From Isotricha intestinalis (taxonomy: Eukaryota; Ciliophora; Litostomatea; Vestibuliferida; Isotrichidae), in assembly GCA_023807065.1 (NCBI GenBank), contig JAJJLU010004692.1:1-10351 (forward strand): a stretch of 10,351 nt of DNA, given 5' to 3'. Shown here in pieces: positions 7,819 through 10,351 of this stretch (positions within the stretch are counted from its first letter, which is position 1; each line of letters opens with the position of its first letter). Under the pieces are notes generated by a model. The model saw only the letters and a program-made list of their open reading frames with translations, searched no databases and was not told the origin of the DNA. Made by a program: the position numbers and the translations under genes.

Positions 7819-8724
7819 TTAAAATATAAATTTACATCTTTTAATATCTTTTTTTCCTTCAATTAAAAAATAATTATCATCTAAATCAAAAATATCATGA
7901 ATATTATTTCCCAAATCTCTTTTTTCTGGAAAAATTTGAGTAATATAATTAAAACTAGTTAAAGAAAAAATTTTAAAAGAATAACCATTTTCTTCATAAC
8001 CATAAAAGACAATAATTTTTTTATTTTGAAAAACATGAATGGCTTGTAAAACATTTTGATAAATTTTCTTAGTTGATTTAATTTCATAATCAAATAAGTC
8101 AATAATAACAATTGAATTTGAACCAACTTTACAAATTAAATTATTATTTATTTTAGACATAGGATTATCAATTATACAAGTAATATTTCTTAATTCTTTT
8201 ATTTTAATAAAATATTTTAAATTCCAAAAACTTAAACAATCAAATCCAGAATAAGAAACAATTATATTTGGTTTTACTTCTAAAATAGAAAAAACTGCTT
8301 CTTCAAAATCAGTTATTTTTTTTATTGTTTTATAACTTATAGAATCTATTATACAAAGAGAATTTAAATTTGTACAATAAACTATATTATTATTTTCCAT
8401 TTGAAGTACTTGAAATATTATTGGATTTTTTATTTCAATTATTGTTGTTTCTATTTGATATTTTTTATATTCTAATTTCTTAATTATTATTATCTTCCCT
8501 TTTAAGCATAATATTATTTTTCCATTTTTTAATTGATATATTGATTCTATTGATTTATCAAATTTATTTGAATAAATTTCCTGAAAATTATTTAAATCAT
8601 ATATTTTAAGAATTGATATTATTGAATCGGTTAATGAAATATATAATTCTTTATCAGATGAAACAAAAGTACTTAAAATATCCATTTTTTGGAAATTTAG
8701 TAAAGGTTCAATTACTAAATTCAT
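7819..8724 (-). CDS. Degenerate WD40-like beta-propeller protein
   Basis: The 301-residue protein has no signal peptide or membrane helix and consists of short hydrophobic strands. Strand-d-like segments recur at about 37-43 (ILKIYDL), 78-85 (IIIIKKLE), 123-128 (LCIIDS), 163-169 (CLSFWNL), 205-211 (IVIIDLF), 249-255 (SFKIFSL) and 295-301 (RCKFIF). The spacing is 39-46 residues. That matches seven WD40-type blades, although only the fourth keeps a near-canonical W-N-L ending and the GH dipeptides are gone. Repeats such as NGKIILCLKGK and NNNIVYCTNLNS precede these strands. A seven-bladed propeller acting as a protein-interaction platform is the likely fold. The partner and pathway are unknown. 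The ATG at 8722-8724 gives a start directly at blade one. The TPM-like gene starts 196 nt away on the same strand. Confidence 0.75.
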   Translation of the reverse strand: MNLVIEPLLNFQKMDILSTFVSSDKELYISLTDSIISILKIYDLNNFQEIYSNKFDKSIESIYQLKNGKIILCLKGKIIIIKKLEYKKYQIETTIIEIKNPIIFQVLQMENNNIVYCTNLNSLCIIDSISYKTIKKITDFEEAVFSILEVKPNIIVSYSGFDCLSFWNLKYFIKIKELRNITCIIDNPMSKINNNLICKVGSNSIVIIDLFDYEIKSTKKIYQNVLQAIHVFQNKKIIVFYGYEENGYSFKIFSLTSFNYITQIFPEKRDLGNNIHDIFDLDDNYFLIEGKKDIKRCKFIF

Positions 8725-9819
8725 ATTTGAAAAATTAATTATTTTTTATTTTAGAAAATGGTAATATAAAAATAACTTTATTTATTGTCTAAAAAAATTT
8801 ATCATTAAAATGTGTTGTTGAAAAAGATATTATAAAATCCTTCTTCTTTAAAATTAATAAATTTAATGAAAGGAAATTCATTTTTTTTCATGTTTCAAAA
8901 AAAAAAATTGAGAATAAATTTTATTATCATCGTTTGCAGTAATAAAAAAAATTAAATCTCCTTTAATTTGAAAAAAAAAAATTAATTTTTTTTAAATAAA
9001 AATCTATTTTTTTTTGAATTATTTTATTGTTTTTAAATAAAATATTATTTTTTTTAAAATATGTTTTTATAATTTCTAAAGTCTGAAAAAATCAGAAAAA
9101 AGAATACAATTCATTGTTGATTTAAAAAATAATTTGATAGAAAACAAACAAAATTAAAAAATGAAAATGAAAAAATTATAAATGTTATTCAAATAAAATA
9201 ATACATAAATAAAATAATCACAAATATATTTTTAATTTCCAATTTTTTAAAATTAGTTTCAAATCATTATTTTTGATTATAACAATAATTTCATAAAATT
9301 TAGATATTACTTAAGTTTTAATAGATTTAATTAAACTTTCTTTTGTTTTTTCTTTTAATCATAAATAATATCATATGTAAAAGAAATAAACTTAAAAAAG
9401 TTAGGCTTAACTTCTCATTTTTTAAAATTGAAAAACCTAAACTCATAAGATAAAAAATAAAAAATTCTTTATGAATTTCTCAAAAAATCATCTTTTTTTA
9501 TTTTATTTTTTGGATAAAACTAAAATAATATACATTTATTTCTGTTTTAAATTTGAATTTTCTTTTTTTATTTATTTTAAATTAAATCATTTTATTTTAT
9601 TTCAATTTCTTTCAATTTTTTAATTGAAAAAAATGATAAAGAAAGTATTTATTTTGATAGAAAAATGAAGGTAAAATCCAAATAGATAATATACGTAATA
9701 AAGGATAAAAATTTTTTGTATTTTTTAAAATTAATTATCTTCTTTGGTGTTTAAGCTTATCGATTTATTGAATGTAAAAATAATTTCTTTAGACCAACAG
9801 AAATAATTGTTAAAAACTA

Positions 9820-9840
9820 AATTCTTAAATCTTAAGAATT
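9820..9840. repeat. 9-bp inverted repeat with 3-nt loop
   Basis: AATTCTTAA (9820-9828) pairs with TTAAGAATT (9832-9840) across the loop ATC. It sits about 200 nt upstream of the DUF1810 gene. No function is evident and chance occurrence is plausible. Confidence 0.35.
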
Positions 9841-10010
9841 AAATTATGATAAATAATATATTAAAAAAAGGATATTATATTCATTAAGTAGTGAAAAAAA
9901 GAATAAAAAATATAAAATTAATTTATGTTCTTCATTGGAATACAAAAAAAAGGAAATTTAACATTAATAAATTTTTCTTATTAAATTTAAAAATTATTAA
10001 AAAACAAGAA

Positions 10011-10040
10011 GACTTTAAATATACAAAAGAATAATTTCAT
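10011..10040 (+). promoter_or_regulatory. Possible core promoter upstream of the DUF1810 gene
   Basis: GACTTTAAATATAC (10011-10024) is TATA-like and ATTTCAT (10034-10040) contains a TTCA initiator-like site 8 nt before the ATG. No Shine-Dalgarno-like sequence precedes the ATG, so the flank looks eukaryotic and not bacterial. In DNA this AT-rich a TATA-like string is weak evidence. Confidence 0.2.
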
Positions 10041-10046
10041 GTTAAT

Positions 10047-10351
10047 ATGACAATCTCCTTTAATCTTCAGCGCTTCATAGACGCACAGACGTATGATTAT
10101 GAACGTGCATTGCAAGAGATAAAGAATGGGCGCAAGCAATCTCATTGGGTATGGTATATATTCCCCCAACTAAAAGGATTCGGGCATAGTTATAACTCCG
10201 AATATTATGGTATTAGTGGATTGGATGAAGCACAGGCTTATTACAATCATCCAGTGCTAGGGAGCAGATTGATTGAGATTACAAAAGCATTACTAGAGCA
10301 TAGCGGTAAACCCGCGAAGGACATCTTATCTCCAATTGATGCCAGAAAAGT
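10047..10351 (+). CDS. DUF1810 family protein, 3' truncated by window end; probable bacterial acquisition
   Basis: The frame runs from ATG 10047 to the window end and encodes the first 101 residues of a family usually about 140-150 residues long. Seen: FNLQRFIDAQ (5-14) and YERALQEIKNGRK (18-30), then SHWVWYIFPQL (32-42), the family hallmark. KGFGHS and the YYGI segment (54-57) follow, then LDEAQAYYNHPVLGSRL (60-76) and the start of the ILSPIDARKV motif (92-101). DUF1810 proteins are mainly bacterial and of unknown function; some databases label them calpastatin without experimental support. G+C is about 41% by hand count (124 of 305), around twice the rest of the window. It uses CGC, CGT, GGG, CAG, CTA, CCC, GCG and GCC, codons rare or absent in most neighbours. 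This points to recent transfer from bacteria, perhaps Bacteroidota by the look of the protein. A chimeric assembly is the alternative. Family assignment is strong. Confidence 0.92.
   Translation, partial: MTISFNLQRFIDAQTYDYERALQEIKNGRKQSHWVWYIFPQLKGFGHSYNSEYYGISGLDEAQAYYNHPVLGSRLIEITKALLEHSGKPAKDILSPIDARK

Larger units (their letters stand above)
8725..10046. other. Long AT-rich intergenic region between the propeller and DUF1810 genes
   Basis: These 1.3 kb lie between two divergent start codons. A/T homopolymer runs dominate, and parts (for example 9001-9060) have only about 5% G+C by hand count. I find no open frame of useful length, no tRNA or snRNA and no remnant of a mobile element or tandem array. 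One small perfect hairpin (9820-9840) is listed separately. The composition stays host-like right up to the ATG at 10047. Confidence 0.5.

Noticed and set aside
4212..9410. AAAAAGTTAGG followed by (C)TTAA at 4226-4212 (minus) and 9395-9410 (plus), a shared 11-mer about 650 nt upstream of the Rab and DUF1810 genes
   Set aside because: Only two copies exist with no longer homology; it could be chance and is too little to call a regulatory element.
9987..10169. 60-codon minus-strand frame overlapping the start of the DUF1810 gene
   Set aside because: The plus-strand DUF1810 family motifs are clear, and the minus-strand product has no recognisable features.
1..10351. Ciliate-type reassigned stop codons, CRISPR array, IS element, tRNA or rRNA genes
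   Set aside because: All conserved genes read through with the standard code and end in TAA. I saw no regularly spaced repeats, transposase motifs or conserved RNA gene cores such as a GGTTCRANTCC B box.

Overview
This window is nuclear DNA from a very AT-rich unicellular eukaryote. Coding sequence is roughly 20-27% G+C by eye and intergenic DNA is much lower. The gene content is eukaryotic: casein kinase 2 alpha, a prenylated Rab GTPase, a classical tyrosine phosphatase with a spliceosomal intron, an Hsp70 relative and a WD40-like propeller. The standard genetic code fits. All six complete genes end in TAA, and none needs a reassigned stop. I cannot name the lineage. An anaerobic or gut-associated protist is a reasonable guess, because the last gene looks like a recent acquisition from gut-type bacteria. 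Entamoebids, trichomonads, standard-code rumen ciliates and AT-rich anaerobic fungi all remain possible.

Layout: 1-320 is AT-rich flank. 321-2198 (+) is a divergent Hsp70 whose nucleotide-binding residues are largely lost and whose C-terminus is a charged coiled coil. 2199-2704 separates two convergent genes and holds three inverted repeats. 2705-3736 (-) is the CK2 catalytic subunit. 3737-4882 is a 1.1 kb divergent intergenic region. 4883-5527 (+) is a Rab2-like GTPase. 5689-6682 (+) is a protein tyrosine phosphatase that becomes complete only when a 40-nt intron (5763-5802) is removed. 6783-7622 (-) is a signal-peptide, single-pass membrane protein with a TPM-like lumenal domain. 7819-8724 (-) is a degenerate WD40-like propeller. 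8725-10046 is a 1.3 kb AT-rich intergenic region. 10047 to the window end (+) is a DUF1810 gene, cut off by the window edge, with about 41% G+C and bacterial-style codon use.

The genes do not form a pathway. They look like independent eukaryotic transcription units: two kinds of signalling enzyme (Ser/Thr kinase and Tyr phosphatase), membrane traffic (Rab), proteostasis (Hsp70-like) and two poorly defined proteins.

The observations I find most worth following are: (1) a sharp switch within CK2, Rab and the TPM gene from A-ending synonymous codons in the 5' part to T-ending codons in the 3' part; (2) the pseudo-ATPase Hsp70 with its lid replaced by a coiled coil; (3) the compositionally foreign DUF1810 gene, whose boundary sits at its start codon; (4) the 40-nt intron.
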